A DNA stretch of 64,000 nt from AM-0621 sp964573505 (GCA_964573505.1 CAZNMS010000003.1:4558-68557), one strand, 5' to 3'; shown: positions 1 through 9,155, counted from the first letter of the stretch. Notes: generated by a model from the sequence alone, not told the origin. Made by a program: numbers and translations.

Positions 1-872
1 ACCGATCGAAACAGGTAGTCGACTGCCGGACGACAATTGCATTCCGGCTCGTCGTCGGTGATTTGGATGCGCGTTCGTCCGCCAGCATGCGACACCTTCA
101 TCTGTCTTCCTCCCGGAGCGATGAAGACTTGCCCGGCTTTCACGAGATCACCGTTCTCGCCTTCTTTGACGCGAAGCTGACACTTCGCGTTGAGCATGTC
201 GGCGAACGACTTCGTGAAGACCGGCGGCATGTGCTGCACGATCAAGATCGGCAGCGGGAATGTCGCAGGCAGCAAAGGCAGCAACTGCCGCAGGGCGTCG
301 GGGCCGCCTGTCGAGACCCCAAGCGCCACTGCGGCATAACATCCCGTCCGTCGTCTCCCCGACAGAGACAACTGCGACGAAACGGCTGCCCCCGCGAACG
401 GGGACGCACTCTGATTCGGTGTGACGATGCGTCGCGGCATTGCGAATCTCAGGCGGGTTGAGAGCCGCAGCGCATCGAGTTTTTCTTTCAACGCTTGACC
501 CAGCAGCGCGGCGCTTTGAGCGGGCGTGCTGCCGACGGGCTTCGTGACAAAGTCAAAGGCTCCGAGTTGCATTGCCTGCATCGTCGCCTCTGCTCCTTCA
601 CTGGTGAGCGAACTCACCATGATCGCTTTCGTTTTCGGGCTGCGTTTCGGCAGCTCGCGCAGGACATCCAGTCCATTCAGTCCGGGCATCTCGACGTCGA
701 GCGTCGCGACATCCGGTTGCAAGAGTTCCAGTTGAATCAGTGCCTCTTTGCCATCGCGTGCGATTCCGATGATCTCGACGTCGGGCAGGGTGCCGAGGAC
801 ATCTCGAACGATCTTGCGATAGATCGCACTGTCGTCGATGACCAATACCTTGAGCTTTGAGTCGGTAGTCAC
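1..872 (-). CDS. cheB: CheB protein-glutamate methylesterase/deamidase, 3' end beyond the window
   Basis: Removes methyl groups from glutamates of chemoreceptors (and deamidates glutamines) to reset sensitivity after stimulation; cytoplasmic. The N-terminus is a receiver domain starting LKVLVIDDSAIYRK, with the phospho-acceptor Asp in ATLDVEMPGLNG and the conserved Lys in DFVTKPVG. After a linker of about 40 residues comes the esterase domain, with the nucleophile Ser in GVSTGGP and the catalytic His in VQHMPP. The frame runs to the window edge in DDEPECNCRP, so the last catalytic Asp is not visible. I chose the GTG at 872 because the receiver fold begins about eight residues later; an in-frame GTG at 905 is possible. 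No clear Shine-Dalgarno. It is the last visible gene of the minus-strand chemotaxis operon; CheA is its expected phosphodonor. Identity is firm, the start less so. Confidence 0.95.
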   Translation of the reverse strand, partial: MTTDSKLKVLVIDDSAIYRKIVRDVLGTLPDVEIIGIARDGKEALIQLELLQPDVATLDVEMPGLNGLDVLRELPKRSPKTKAIMVSSLTSEGAEATMQAMQLGAFDFVTKPVGSTPAQSAALLGQALKEKLDALRLSTRLRFAMPRRIVTPNQSASPFAGAAVSSQLSLSGRRRTGCYAAVALGVSTGGPDALRQLLPLLPATFPLPILIVQHMPPVFTKSFADMLNAKCQLRVKEGENGDLVKAGQVFIAPGGRQMKVSHAGGRTRIQITDDEPECNCRPAVDYLFRS

Positions 873-982
873 AGCAGGGCTTTCTTGAGTTGACGCAGCT
901 CGCACTGCCGAGGTCCATTTGCGTGAAATGAAGCTGGGCGGAGCGAGAGGCGAAGTCGGCGTCCTGCCGGTTGAGCGTTTGG

Positions 983-1180
983 TCGCAGCGAGCAGGGGGT
1001 GAGTGGCCGGAAGTCCGACTGGCGAAGCGGGCCTGATCCACCACTGAGCAAGCTCAGCACTCACCTTTGCTGCGGGTTGTTCGTTGTCTGTCGTTGCGAC
1101 GAGCGGGGGATGAGTGGTCGGAAATCCGACTGGCAGAGCGGGCCTGATCCACCACCGAGCGAGCTCGGCACTCATCTTTC
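983..1180. repeat. two direct copies of a palindromic intergenic repeat
   Basis: The gap between cheB and the receptor gene holds two near-identical copies of about 85 bp, roughly 983-1070 and 1093-1180. Each opens with GAGTGG, contains a small palindrome (CTGAGCAAGCTCAG in the first, CCGAGCGAGCTCGG in the second) and closes with CACTCA, so the ends are inverted. The second copy carries compensatory changes on both arms of the palindrome, which suggests selection on a folded form or a mobile palindromic element. Nothing else is seen in 873-1209. Confidence 0.7.
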
Positions 1181-1209
1181 CTGCGTCGTTCAAGATGGTG
1201 TGCTTTGAG

Positions 1210-3552
1210 TTACACCGCGAATTGCTTCACGAGTCCTTCAAGTTCACCGGCGAGGTGATGAAGGTCGGTGCCTGCCGAGCGAGCGTGACTGGCTCCGATC
1301 GCTGTTTCGCGAGCAGCCTGATCCACTCGGACCATGTTCTTTGTGATCTCGCGGCAAGCCACTGCGGACTCGCCAATACCGCGTGATACGGACTGCACGG
1401 CTGAAGTCGTCTCATGAACGGTGCGGGCAATCTCGTGAGTTGTCTTCTGTTGCTCGGAGACAGCAGAGGCGATCGTTGAAGAGACGGTGCTGACGTTGTG
1501 GATGACACTTTGAATGTCACCGATGGCCTTGACCGCTTCGCCCGTCGTTTGCTGAATCGCCTTAACTCGTCGTGCAATATCGTCGGTCGCCTCGGAGGTC
1601 TGCTTTGCTAACTCTTTCACCTCCGTCGCGACGACGGCGAATCCTTTGCCTGCTTCTCCCGCACGGGCAGCCTCAATCGTTGCATTCAGAGCAAGTAGGT
1701 TCGTCTGCTCCGCGATGTCTTGAATGACCTCGATGACTTTGCCGATCTCGTTCGCCGCAGCTCCGAGCAATGTGATCTTCTCGTTGCTGATCTCGGTCAA
1801 TCGAGCAGCCTCACCGGCAACACCGGCGGCGCGTTCGGCGTTCTGAGCAACATCGGAGATGCTCGCAGTCATCTCCTCAATGGCGGCTGCCACTGACTCG
1901 ACGTTGGCCGTCATCTCGTGCGTCGACGAACTGACGCTCGTCATGCTCGAACTCATCTGCTCAGCAGCAGCGGTAACAGCGCTCGATTCACTCGTTGTCG
2001 TCTCTGCTCCGGCAGCAAGTTGCGTTGCTGTCGATGAGATCTGAGTCGATGACGATGCGAGTACGCCGATGTTGCCAGTCAGCTTGCCGATCATGTCTCG
2101 CAAGCTCGAACGCATGTTGTTCATCGCGTCGATGAGTTGTCCGCATTCACCACTGGCTTGCACGTCGCACGATGCGGTGAGGTTGCCGGATGAAATTTGC
2201 TGAGCGAACTCGGCAGCCTTCACGATCGGTCGAGTGAGTGAGCCTGCGTACCAAACGGCAGTCACTGCGACGACGCCGCCTGCTGCGACAAACAGTCCGA
2301 ACGCCCAGAAGGCGAGCGATGCTTGCGACTCGTCGCCGACTGCCGTCATGCCCTCGACCGCTGCGAGTGCTTCTGAGGTATCCATCTTGGCGTTCAAGCA
2401 CCAACGATGGCCGAGCACGTCAACCGGTGTGAAAGCCACAACACAGTCCTTGCCGCGATAGTCTGTCATGCGGATTACACCCGACTCACCGCGCTCATGC
2501 ACTGCTTGAGTGGCGGCCGTCTTCACGCGGCCCTTCTCGGGATTGCGGAAGGCACTGATGACGTTGCGATTCTCTTTGTCGTGATAGGTATCCGAACGAG
2601 GGAGATAGTCGGCACCAATCAAGAGGGTCTCACCGGTTTCACCGAGTCCCGACCGCGATGCCATCACCTGACTGATCTTTTCGAGCGGCATTTGGAAGGC
2701 GATCACGCCGATCTTCTCGTCACCATCAAAGATGGGAGCGGCGATGAAACTTGCCGGTGCTTCGTAAGAGGGCAGATACGGCGCGAAGTCGACCATCACT
2801 GCGTTGCGATCTTTGGCATCGCGCGCCTTCTGCCAAACTTTGGCCAGTCCCGTATTCGCTGTCGGCCCGTCTGTGAGGCACGTTGCGAAGTCGAGTTCTT
2901 TGAAGCAGGTGTAGACGACGTGCCCGTCATCGGAGTCCATCAAGAAGATGTCATAGAGGCCGAAGCGTTCGAGATACTTCCGCAGGATCGGATGAGCTTC
3001 GCCGTGAGCTTTGTTGTAGGTGTTGTCGACCGGCGAACGATCAAGCAGATGCTTTTGACCGAGCGGGTTCGAGTTCACGCGAACGTAGTGGTACTGCAGC
3101 AACGCGCTCTCATCGGCGAGCTTCGACAGATAGGCCGACGTATTGGGCGTCTTGCCGTTGTTCTGCTTTGCGTACTCGGTCGAGAACTCGCCGTTGTAGT
3201 ACGTCGCGAGTTGCTTCTTCGCATCGGCGATCGAACCGTCTTTGTCCGCCGCTTCTTTCCATTCATGGAAGCCGTGATCGAGATCCTTCAGCAGGTCTAC
3301 GACCATGAGGTCTTCAGACATGCTTTCGATTTGGTTCTTCAGCCCACTGACATAGCTCTCGATCTGCGCTTTGCGCGAATCGCGAATCGCGATCAGGTTT
3401 TGCTCGGTCGCCCGCGTGAGTCCGTCGGAACCGTGCTCGGTGATTGACCTCATGGATTCGCGAGCCTTCGAGTAGCTCACGACGCCGTATGTCCCGAGCG
3501 GTATCAGACCGCACGCTAACACGATGGCGACAAGTTTCGTTTTCAGTTTCAT
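1210..3552 (-). CDS. Methyl-accepting chemotaxis protein, membrane-bound
   Basis: Transmembrane chemoreceptor of 780 residues that senses a ligand outside the cytoplasmic membrane and controls CheA. Visible parts: a first transmembrane helix at about residues 6-28; a periplasmic sensor of about 375 residues (Cache-like, including FAPYLPSYEAPASFIAAP and GVIAFQMPLEKISQVM); a second helix at about 408-436; a HAMP linker starting SLTRPIVKAAEFAQQISSGN; and a long signalling coiled coil whose hairpin tip, EQTNLLALNATIEAARAG, is the canonical CheA/CheW contact at about residue 620. It ends ELEGLVKQFAV, with no C-terminal CheR-binding pentapeptide. The gene lies between cheW and cheB on the same strand, separated by repeat-rich spacers of about 340 and 470 bp. 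The ligand cannot be inferred. Confidence 0.96.
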   Translation of the reverse strand: MKLKTKLVAIVLACGLIPLGTYGVVSYSKARESMRSITEHGSDGLTRATEQNLIAIRDSRKAQIESYVSGLKNQIESMSEDLMVVDLLKDLDHGFHEWKEAADKDGSIADAKKQLATYYNGEFSTEYAKQNNGKTPNTSAYLSKLADESALLQYHYVRVNSNPLGQKHLLDRSPVDNTYNKAHGEAHPILRKYLERFGLYDIFLMDSDDGHVVYTCFKELDFATCLTDGPTANTGLAKVWQKARDAKDRNAVMVDFAPYLPSYEAPASFIAAPIFDGDEKIGVIAFQMPLEKISQVMASRSGLGETGETLLIGADYLPRSDTYHDKENRNVISAFRNPEKGRVKTAATQAVHERGESGVIRMTDYRGKDCVVAFTPVDVLGHRWCLNAKMDTSEALAAVEGMTAVGDESQASLAFWAFGLFVAAGGVVAVTAVWYAGSLTRPIVKAAEFAQQISSGNLTASCDVQASGECGQLIDAMNNMRSSLRDMIGKLTGNIGVLASSSTQISSTATQLAAGAETTTSESSAVTAAAEQMSSSMTSVSSSTHEMTANVESVAAAIEEMTASISDVAQNAERAAGVAGEAARLTEISNEKITLLGAAANEIGKVIEVIQDIAEQTNLLALNATIEAARAGEAGKGFAVVATEVKELAKQTSEATDDIARRVKAIQQTTGEAVKAIGDIQSVIHNVSTVSSTIASAVSEQQKTTHEIARTVHETTSAVQSVSRGIGESAVACREITKNMVRVDQAARETAIGASHARSAGTDLHHLAGELEGLVKQFAV

Positions 3553-3620
3553 GGATAGCTCGCTTCGAACGGAGATGAGGGAATTAGGTGTCCGAGCCTC
3601 GGAGCACCGAACTGAGATGA

Positions 3621-4022
3621 GTAAGTAGATTGGGATTCCATCCCGACCGTCTTAAGTAGATTGGGATTCCATCCCGATCCGCCGTGATTGACGGGCATCC
3701 TGAAATTGCGACTTGCCTGCGGCGTTTGACTTCGATCGGCCACTCGCATTGCTCATGGTTGAAATCGTCAGTGACGACGAATCGCTGCGTTCATCCGAGC
3801 GATGCCCGTCTTAAGTAGATTGGGATTCCATCCCGATCCGCCGTGACCAACAGGCTCCAGCATGTTGCGACTTGCCTGCGGAGTTTGATGTCGATCGGCC
3901 ACTCGCATTTCCTTTGAGGAAGGCAAAGTGCCCTTCCTCCAAATCTTTGCGTGACGACGAATCGTCACTTTGAATCAAGAGACTTCCCGCCGAGGCCCGG
4001 GATGGAATCCCAAGCTACTTAG
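3621..4022. repeat. tandem intergenic repeats, with an inverted copy at the cheW stop codon
   Basis: The receptor-cheW spacer holds two direct copies of a unit of about 140-158 bp (3648-3786 and 3807-3964). Each starts CGTCTTAAGTAGATTGGG and includes CGACTTGCCTGCGG and TCGATCGGCCACTCGCATT. A partial extra copy of the left end lies at 3621-3650. An inverted copy of the GATTGGGATTCCATCCCG core lies at 3999-4022, and the TAA stop of cheW falls inside its CCTAAGTAGC edge. GGGATTCCATCCC is itself nearly palindromic. This looks like a short dispersed element that has duplicated in place. Confidence 0.75.
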
Positions 4023-4501
4023 GCCGCTGCTGCGGCTTCCTCGTTACGAGCAAGCACGCGCTCGGTATCGAGAATCAGCAGCAGGTCGTTTTCGAGTTGA
4101 TGCACGCCTCGAAAGAAGCGGCCTGAGACGCCGCGCAGGTTTGCTGGCGGTGAATCGATTTGGTCCGAGTTGATGTGCACGACATCCGCGATCCCATCGA
4201 CCAACAAACCGATCCGCTCTTCAGCATCAGCAACGATGATGTTGCGGCTGTTGCGGTCGATCTCGATGGAGTCGAGTCCGAAGATCACGCGCAGATCGAC
4301 GACGGTGACGACGTCGCCTCGCAAGTTCACAACGCCGCGCACTTCCGCCGCTGCTTGAGGCACGCGGGTCAGTTGCAGATTGCGATTGATCTCTTGCACC
4401 TGCTTGATGTCGATGCCGATCAAGCTGTCGCCGATCAAGAACGTCGCGAGTTCGAGTTCTTCGACGACGACGTTCGAGTTGTCTTTGGTGTTCTGTTTCA
4501 T
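4019..4501 (-). CDS. cheW: CheW chemotaxis coupling protein
   Basis: SH3-like adaptor of 160 residues that bridges chemoreceptors and the P5 domain of CheA in the signalling array; cytoplasmic. It is a single CheW domain: ELATFLIGDSLIGIDIKQV opens the first beta barrel, VRGVVNLRGDVVTVVDLR is the hallmark central motif, and IGLLVDGIADVVHI follows, ending in an alanine run. Length is normal for CheW. The open frame extends upstream to an ATG at 4537, but residues before MKQNTKDN do not resemble CheW, so the ATG at 4501 is chosen; neither start has a convincing Shine-Dalgarno. It lies downstream of cheA across a 142-bp spacer with a palindromic repeat, and its stop codon falls in the edge of another repeat. 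Confidence 0.95.
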   Translation of the reverse strand: MKQNTKDNSNVVVEELELATFLIGDSLIGIDIKQVQEINRNLQLTRVPQAAAEVRGVVNLRGDVVTVVDLRVIFGLDSIEIDRNSRNIIVADAEERIGLLVDGIADVVHINSDQIDSPPANLRGVSGRFFRGVHQLENDLLLILDTERVLARNEEAAAAA

Positions 4502-4574
4502 GCTGCACTGAGGGAGAAAGGAGTGGGGCAAACGCATGCGGGCATGTCGTTCAAGATTCGAGAGAGGCAGTTCC

Positions 4575-4640
4575 CGTAGCAGAACTCGTCAGAGTTCTGA
4601 CTCCGTCAACGTGCCCGGAAGTCTCACGACTTCCGCTACT
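4575..4640. repeat. GTAGC...GCTAC palindromic element between cheA and cheW
   Basis: A repeat of about 66 bp begins GTAGC and ends GCTAC. It contains two small hairpins, AGAACTCGTCAGAGTTCT and GGAAGTCTCACGACTTCC, separated by about 20 bases. The same architecture recurs at 11030-11097 (inside a gene) and 22492-22558. Here it lies immediately downstream of the cheA stop, so it may also act as a transcript-stabilising or attenuating structure between cheA and cheW. Confidence 0.7.
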
Positions 4641-4643
4641 GGC

Positions 4644-7600
4644 TCAGGACGCTCCGACCAGTTGCTGCTGCGGCGCGGCACTCGGTGCGGAACTCAGAAT
4701 CGAAGTCAGTGCGAGCACCAACTTGTCGCGATCGAGCTTGATGAGGTACTCGCTCACTCCGGCCTTTGTGCCTCGGCGGATGTGCTCGTCACTGGCGAGC
4801 GATGTCAGAGCAACGACGGGCAGATGACGATGAGCAGCACTGCCGCGAACTCGTTCGCAGAGTTCGAAGCCATTCATGTTCGGCATCTCGATATCAGTGA
4901 CGACGCCGACGAATTGATGCTCGCCGCGCTGCAAGATCGACCATGCTTGCGCACCGTCTTCCGCAGTGACGACGTCTGCTCCCATTTGCTCGATGAAGCT
5001 CTTCACCTTGTTGCGGAAGAACGCGGAGTCCTCGGCCAACAGCATCTTCGGACGAGCACTGTTCGAGACGGATCCGATCGTGATCGCCACTTGCGGAGCG
5101 GCGTCGTTCGGACGTGATGTCGTCGTCGGAACGGTGATGTGCGGAGCTTGCGTCGTTGTTGTTTGAGTAATGACGGCGACGGGTGCTTTGACTGCCGCAA
5201 ACCATTCAGGATGACTCTGCCAAGCAATGTCGTAGGCATCGAGGATGCGCGTCGGTTTGTTGTCGACGATCAGTGAGCCGAGCAGACCGACTCCCGAGAA
5301 CGTGCGGGTATCGAGGTTCGAGCTGATGTCGCGGATGTCGATAATGGTGGGTGCCACTAATCCGACTTCGCGTTCTCCGGCTCGGAAGACAACGACATAG
5401 AGTCGAGACTGCTCTTCCGGTGCTCGTGCCGGCATCACTTTCTCAAGATGCAGCAACGGCAATGTTCCGCCGCGATATTGCAGGACCGATTGACCGGCGA
5501 CCGAGTCGATCTGATCGGCGCGAATCCGCTCGATGCGAGCGACCGAACTCATCGGAATGCCGAACTGCTCGCTCGGATGATTCGTGAAGAGCAACGTCGA
5601 GATCGTTTCTGCAATCTCCTCATTGTCGACTTCGGACTTCTTCTTCTCGCGACGTTCGTTCGCTTCGAGACCGCAGTTTGCTGCCAATCCGGTGATGTCG
5701 AGGATCAATGCGATCTGACCGTCACCGAGCACCGTTGCTCCGGCGAAGCACTTCACATCAGCGATATGTCGCCCGAGCGGTTTGACGACGATCTCTTCTG
5801 AGTCGAAGAGCCGATCGACGATGAGGCCGTAACGCAGTCCGCCGGTTTCGAGGACGATGATGTTCGTCGCTTCGATATCGCCGGATGCCTTCGTCTTCGT
5901 GATTGGCTCGCTGCTCTTCGGGTCTCGCATGACTTCCGACAGCCGAACGAGTGGCAAGAGGCTGCCTCGCAGTCGCAAGACTTCCGAGTTGCGCAGTCGC
6001 TCGATGCGTTTGGTTTCGTCGCCCTGCCGGATGCGAACGAGTTCGGCAATGTTGACTTGAGGCACCGCAAAGCGTTGCCCGCATTCGCTGACGATGAGCG
6101 ACGGGATGATGGCGAGCGTCAGCGGCAAGCGGACGGTCATCGTCGTTCCTGAGCCGACTTCGGTTTGAATCTCGACGGAGCCGCCGAGCTTTTCGAAGTT
6201 GGTTTTGACGACATCCATTCCGACGCCGCGTCCACTCACCGACGTGATTTGTTCGGCGGTCGAGAAGCCCGGCAAGAAGATCAATCGCAACGCCTCAGCG
6301 TCGCTCATGGCATCGGCCTTCTCCTGAGTGATGAGTCCTTTCTCGACGGCCTTGCGACGCAAGCGACTGGCATCAATGCCGGCTCCGTCGTCGGAGATCG
6401 AGATGTTGACTTTGCCATCTTGGTGATAGGCCCGCAGATGCACGGTGCCTTGAGCCGACTTGCCGATGCTCTCGCGAAACTGCGGTGCTTCGACTCCATG
6501 ATCGACCGAGTTCCGAATGAGATGTGTCAGCGGATCGCCGATGGCCTCGATGATCGTCTTATCGAGTTCGACCTCATTGCCTTCGATCACCAATTGGCAT
6601 TGCTTGCCGAGCATGCCACTGAGATCGCGGACGATGCGCGTGAACTTGTTGAAGACGTTGCCCACTGGCTGCATGCGAGTGGCCATGATCGTCTCTTGCA
6701 GCTCGGTCGTGACTTGATCGATGCGTGCTCCGACAGACTCCAAAAGTCGCTCGTCATGATTGGCGATCGTCTGCAAGAGCTGATTGCGCCCGAGAACCAA
6801 TTCCCCTGCGAGGTTCATCAAGCGATCGAGGATCGACACTGAGACGCGAATGTTCGATTCGACTTTGACTTGATCGCTCTGAGCAGCGGCGGCGGGAGCT
6901 TTGTTGTTCGCAGGCTTCGCAACTGCGGGAGTCGCTGAAGCTGAAGCGACAGTCGGTGCTGCGGGCGTATGCGCAACCGGTGCCGGAGTTGAAGCCGGAG
7001 CAGATACCGGAGCCGGTTTCGGCGGAACGTTATTCACAGCGGAGACTGCCGGGCGCGGAGCCGCAGCAACAACGGGCATCGTCGGTGCGGGATCCGTTTT
7101 CGCCGCAGTGGGTGCCGGCGAGACCTCTTTCACCGCCGCTTGCACGGCACGCTCAATTGTCGGAGTGGCTGCTGCTGTCTTCTGAGGACAACTGACCGCG
7201 ACCGTAGGCAGACTGGCAGCACGACGGCGGAATTGTCCCGGTGCCGCATTGGCCTCAACGAGATGCAGACTGCTTTCAGGCAGCGACCAAAAGCGGCCAA
7301 ACAGATCCGGCTGCAAGACGCTCGATAACACAACGACGCAGGGCAACGACTCCGGCAGTGCGGCATCAATGCCGGGAATGGCTGCTTGATCAATCAGCGC
7401 TGCGAGCAAGTCGCCGGTATCTCCGAGTCTCAGACTGAGATCGACGACGTTCCCCGAAAACTCTTTGTCGCGAAGTAAGTCAAACTCCATCGCGTAGACA
7501 TAGCGGTGCGACTTCCATGCGGTCTCTAAAGCAGTGGAATCAACCGTAACGGGCAGATCTTTCGGGCTGCATTTCGGCAACCCGGATGTAGCAACTGTTG

Positions 7601-8054
7601 CAGGGATCGGACGCGCGACGGGAACCGGTTCTTCAACCGCAACAGCGGGAGCCGGAGCGGCAACTTCTTCGCCGCGTGCGACTCGTTCGAGCTTCTCGAC
7701 GTTCTCCTGCACGTCGCACTCATCCGAATGCTTAATGTCTTCAATCAACGTCTTGAGCACGTCGCACGACTCCAGCAGCACGCTGACGCGACCGGGAGTC
7801 GGTTCGAGCTCCTTGTTCCGCATCAAGTTCAGCACGTTCTCAATCGCATGCGAGAGAGCTCCGATGGATGCGAGCCCCATAAAACCGGAAGCGCCTTTGA
7901 TCGAATGCACGGCGCGAAAGACTTTGTTGACGCGAGCAACGTCGATGTTCGCTCCACTTTGTTCGATCGCCAGCAAGTCGCTCTCGACTTCAGCGAGACC
8001 CTCACGCGACTCGATGACAAACTCGTTGAGGAGTTCCTGATTCTCTTCAAACAT
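4644..8054 (-). CDS. cheA: Hybrid CheA sensor histidine kinase (HPt, kinase, two CheW-like domains, receiver)
   Basis: Central chemotaxis kinase of 1136 residues: autophosphorylates in response to receptors and passes phosphate to response regulators. Domains in order: HPt at about 1-105 with the phospho-accepting His50 in AVHSIKGASGF; a region of about 120 residues (180-300) in the place of the P2 docking domain; a Pro/Ala-rich linker to about 390; a dimerisation helix (VSILDRLMNLAGELVLGRN); the ATPase, with N-box LIRNSVDHGVE at about 508, DDGAGID at about 553 and GRGVGMDVV at about 607; a first CheW-like domain at about 650-790; a second at about 805-940; and a receiver at about 1000-1125 with its Asp in VVTDIEMPNMNG. 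A second CheW-like domain and a fused receiver are extras over E. coli CheA and are seen in gliding/twitching-type systems. All catalytic motifs look intact. Confidence 0.97.
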   Translation of the reverse strand: MFEENQELLNEFVIESREGLAEVESDLLAIEQSGANIDVARVNKVFRAVHSIKGASGFMGLASIGALSHAIENVLNLMRNKELEPTPGRVSVLLESCDVLKTLIEDIKHSDECDVQENVEKLERVARGEEVAAPAPAVAVEEPVPVARPIPATVATSGLPKCSPKDLPVTVDSTALETAWKSHRYVYAMEFDLLRDKEFSGNVVDLSLRLGDTGDLLAALIDQAAIPGIDAALPESLPCVVVLSSVLQPDLFGRFWSLPESSLHLVEANAAPGQFRRRAASLPTVAVSCPQKTAAATPTIERAVQAAVKEVSPAPTAAKTDPAPTMPVVAAAPRPAVSAVNNVPPKPAPVSAPASTPAPVAHTPAAPTVASASATPAVAKPANNKAPAAAAQSDQVKVESNIRVSVSILDRLMNLAGELVLGRNQLLQTIANHDERLLESVGARIDQVTTELQETIMATRMQPVGNVFNKFTRIVRDLSGMLGKQCQLVIEGNEVELDKTIIEAIGDPLTHLIRNSVDHGVEAPQFRESIGKSAQGTVHLRAYHQDGKVNISISDDGAGIDASRLRRKAVEKGLITQEKADAMSDAEALRLIFLPGFSTAEQITSVSGRGVGMDVVKTNFEKLGGSVEIQTEVGSGTTMTVRLPLTLAIIPSLIVSECGQRFAVPQVNIAELVRIRQGDETKRIERLRNSEVLRLRGSLLPLVRLSEVMRDPKSSEPITKTKASGDIEATNIIVLETGGLRYGLIVDRLFDSEEIVVKPLGRHIADVKCFAGATVLGDGQIALILDITGLAANCGLEANERREKKKSEVDNEEIAETISTLLFTNHPSEQFGIPMSSVARIERIRADQIDSVAGQSVLQYRGGTLPLLHLEKVMPARAPEEQSRLYVVVFRAGEREVGLVAPTIIDIRDISSNLDTRTFSGVGLLGSLIVDNKPTRILDAYDIAWQSHPEWFAAVKAPVAVITQTTTTQAPHITVPTTTSRPNDAAPQVAITIGSVSNSARPKMLLAEDSAFFRNKVKSFIEQMGADVVTAEDGAQAWSILQRGEHQFVGVVTDIEMPNMNGFELCERVRGSAAHRHLPVVALTSLASDEHIRRGTKAGVSEYLIKLDRDKLVLALTSILSSAPSAAPQQQLVGAS

Positions 8055-8187
8055 GAGATCAACCTTTAAGCGGGCTTAGTTTCAAGCGTGCGTCTCAAAT
8101 GGTGTCGACGCGCTGATGTAAGAATCGTTGCACGGCCTCAGGGTTCAAAACGCGGCTCCGAGTTGACGAGTGCCGGTTCTCAACGCG

Positions 8188-8469
8188 CTAGCTCGCGATC
8201 ACATCTGCTAATCCCGAGAGCACGGGGAACTCGCGCCATTCAGGATGCTCGAGCTTCACATCGAACGACTTTCCGCACGCCGCTGCCGAGCGTCGCGCCA
8301 TCAGCAGCGAGACCAATGCGCGCCCATCAATCGCTGAGGGGCGAGCGAGATCGACGACAAGACCGCTGCTCGATGATCGAACGGCTTCGAGCAAGTCCGC
8401 TTTGAACTTGTCCGAACTCGCGCCGGTGAGATCACCGCTCGCTTTCACGACTAAGAAATCCGAACTCAT
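8188..8469 (-). CDS. STAS-domain protein (anti-sigma-factor-antagonist-like)
   Basis: Small single-domain protein of 93 residues, first gene of the chemotaxis run. The STAS pattern is visible: VVKASGDLTGASSDKFKADL as first strand and helix, LVVDLARPSAIDGRALVSLL as the central strand with the SpoIIAA-like region, then a C-terminal strand and helix. In SpoIIAA the phosphorylated Ser follows Asp in DxS; here the matching place reads AIDGRA, so the phospho-Ser appears to be replaced by Gly. I start at the ATG at 8469 because GGGAG lies 8 nt upstream; an ATG at 8499 would add ten residues without a ribosome site. STAS proteins next to che genes may act as array scaffolds or partner-switch inputs. 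The role here is inferred from position only. Confidence 0.72.
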   Translation of the reverse strand: MSSDFLVVKASGDLTGASSDKFKADLLEAVRSSSSGLVVDLARPSAIDGRALVSLLMARRSAAACGKSFDVKLEHPEWREFPVLSGLADVIAS

Positions 8470-9155
8470 GACGAGTGCTCCCGAGCGCAGTTCGCTCATC
8501 GTTGCTGTCGGTAAGGGCGTTGCGATTTCGCGACGCTACGCAGCAACCTTAACCCGCAAAGTTCCGCCGGTCGGAAATGTCATGTGAGATTGGCGACGTT
8601 CAGAGAATCGCCTCACAAGCAGCGGCAGAAGGCGGCGAGCAGACCCGCACAGTCGGAGGAGGGAGCCTGCTTTCAGGCGTACTACTCGATTCTTCCTTCG
8701 ACACTTCTGCGCACCGTGCGCGCATCTTTTGACAACGGATCTCATTCCAAAATCTCTGCGTTGTTCGCTCCTCTGCGGTTCAGCAGCCGGCTTGAACAAC
8801 CGCAGAGGAACGAAGGTCGTAGAGAAGACATCGCGGGTTTTGTCTCGTCCTCTGTGATGCGGGCGCTCGCGGTTCGATGGCGCCAGCTTCAATTCACGAT
8901 CTCTCCGCGCGAAGCACACCCGCCGCGCTGCTCATGCTGCCGTTTTGCAACGCCCGCACTTCCTGTCGGTTGTCTCAAGCAACACTGACCCGCACGGCGA
9001 CGGTGTAGTTTGCGTGACATACCGCGTGCCGCTTCGGCACATCCCTCAAACGGGGGGTAAGTCTTCTCAGTGATTCTTGCGCGAGTCGCAGCGCTCAACG
9101 TCTTTCTGCACGTTGAAGCGGAACTCGCTCCGACATTCTGAGGAGCCGGCATTTC
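8470..9155. other. divergent intergenic region with one strong stem-loop
   Basis: About 690 bp separate the divergently transcribed STAS gene and manA. It must carry both promoters, but I cannot point to convincing -35/-10 boxes. The clear feature is an inverted repeat of 17-base arms (8764-8780 TTCGCTCCTCTGCGGTT and 8798-8814 AACCGCAGAGGAACGAA, one mismatch) around a 17-base loop. No U-tract follows, so it is probably not a classical terminator. Short open frames here do not look like genes. Confidence 0.6.

Noticed and set aside
598..1044. 148-codon minus-strand frame overlapping the start of cheB
   Set aside because: Arg-rich, in another frame from the clear CheB receiver domain, and extends over intergenic repeats.
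983..1180. Possible CRISPR array near cheB
   Set aside because: Only two copies, the repeats are themselves palindromic and longer than CRISPR units, and no cas genes are in the window.
2407..3447. 346-codon open frame on the plus strand opposite the receptor gene
   Set aside because: It is the antisense shadow of the sensor and first part of the receptor; no recognisable motifs and no ribosome site.
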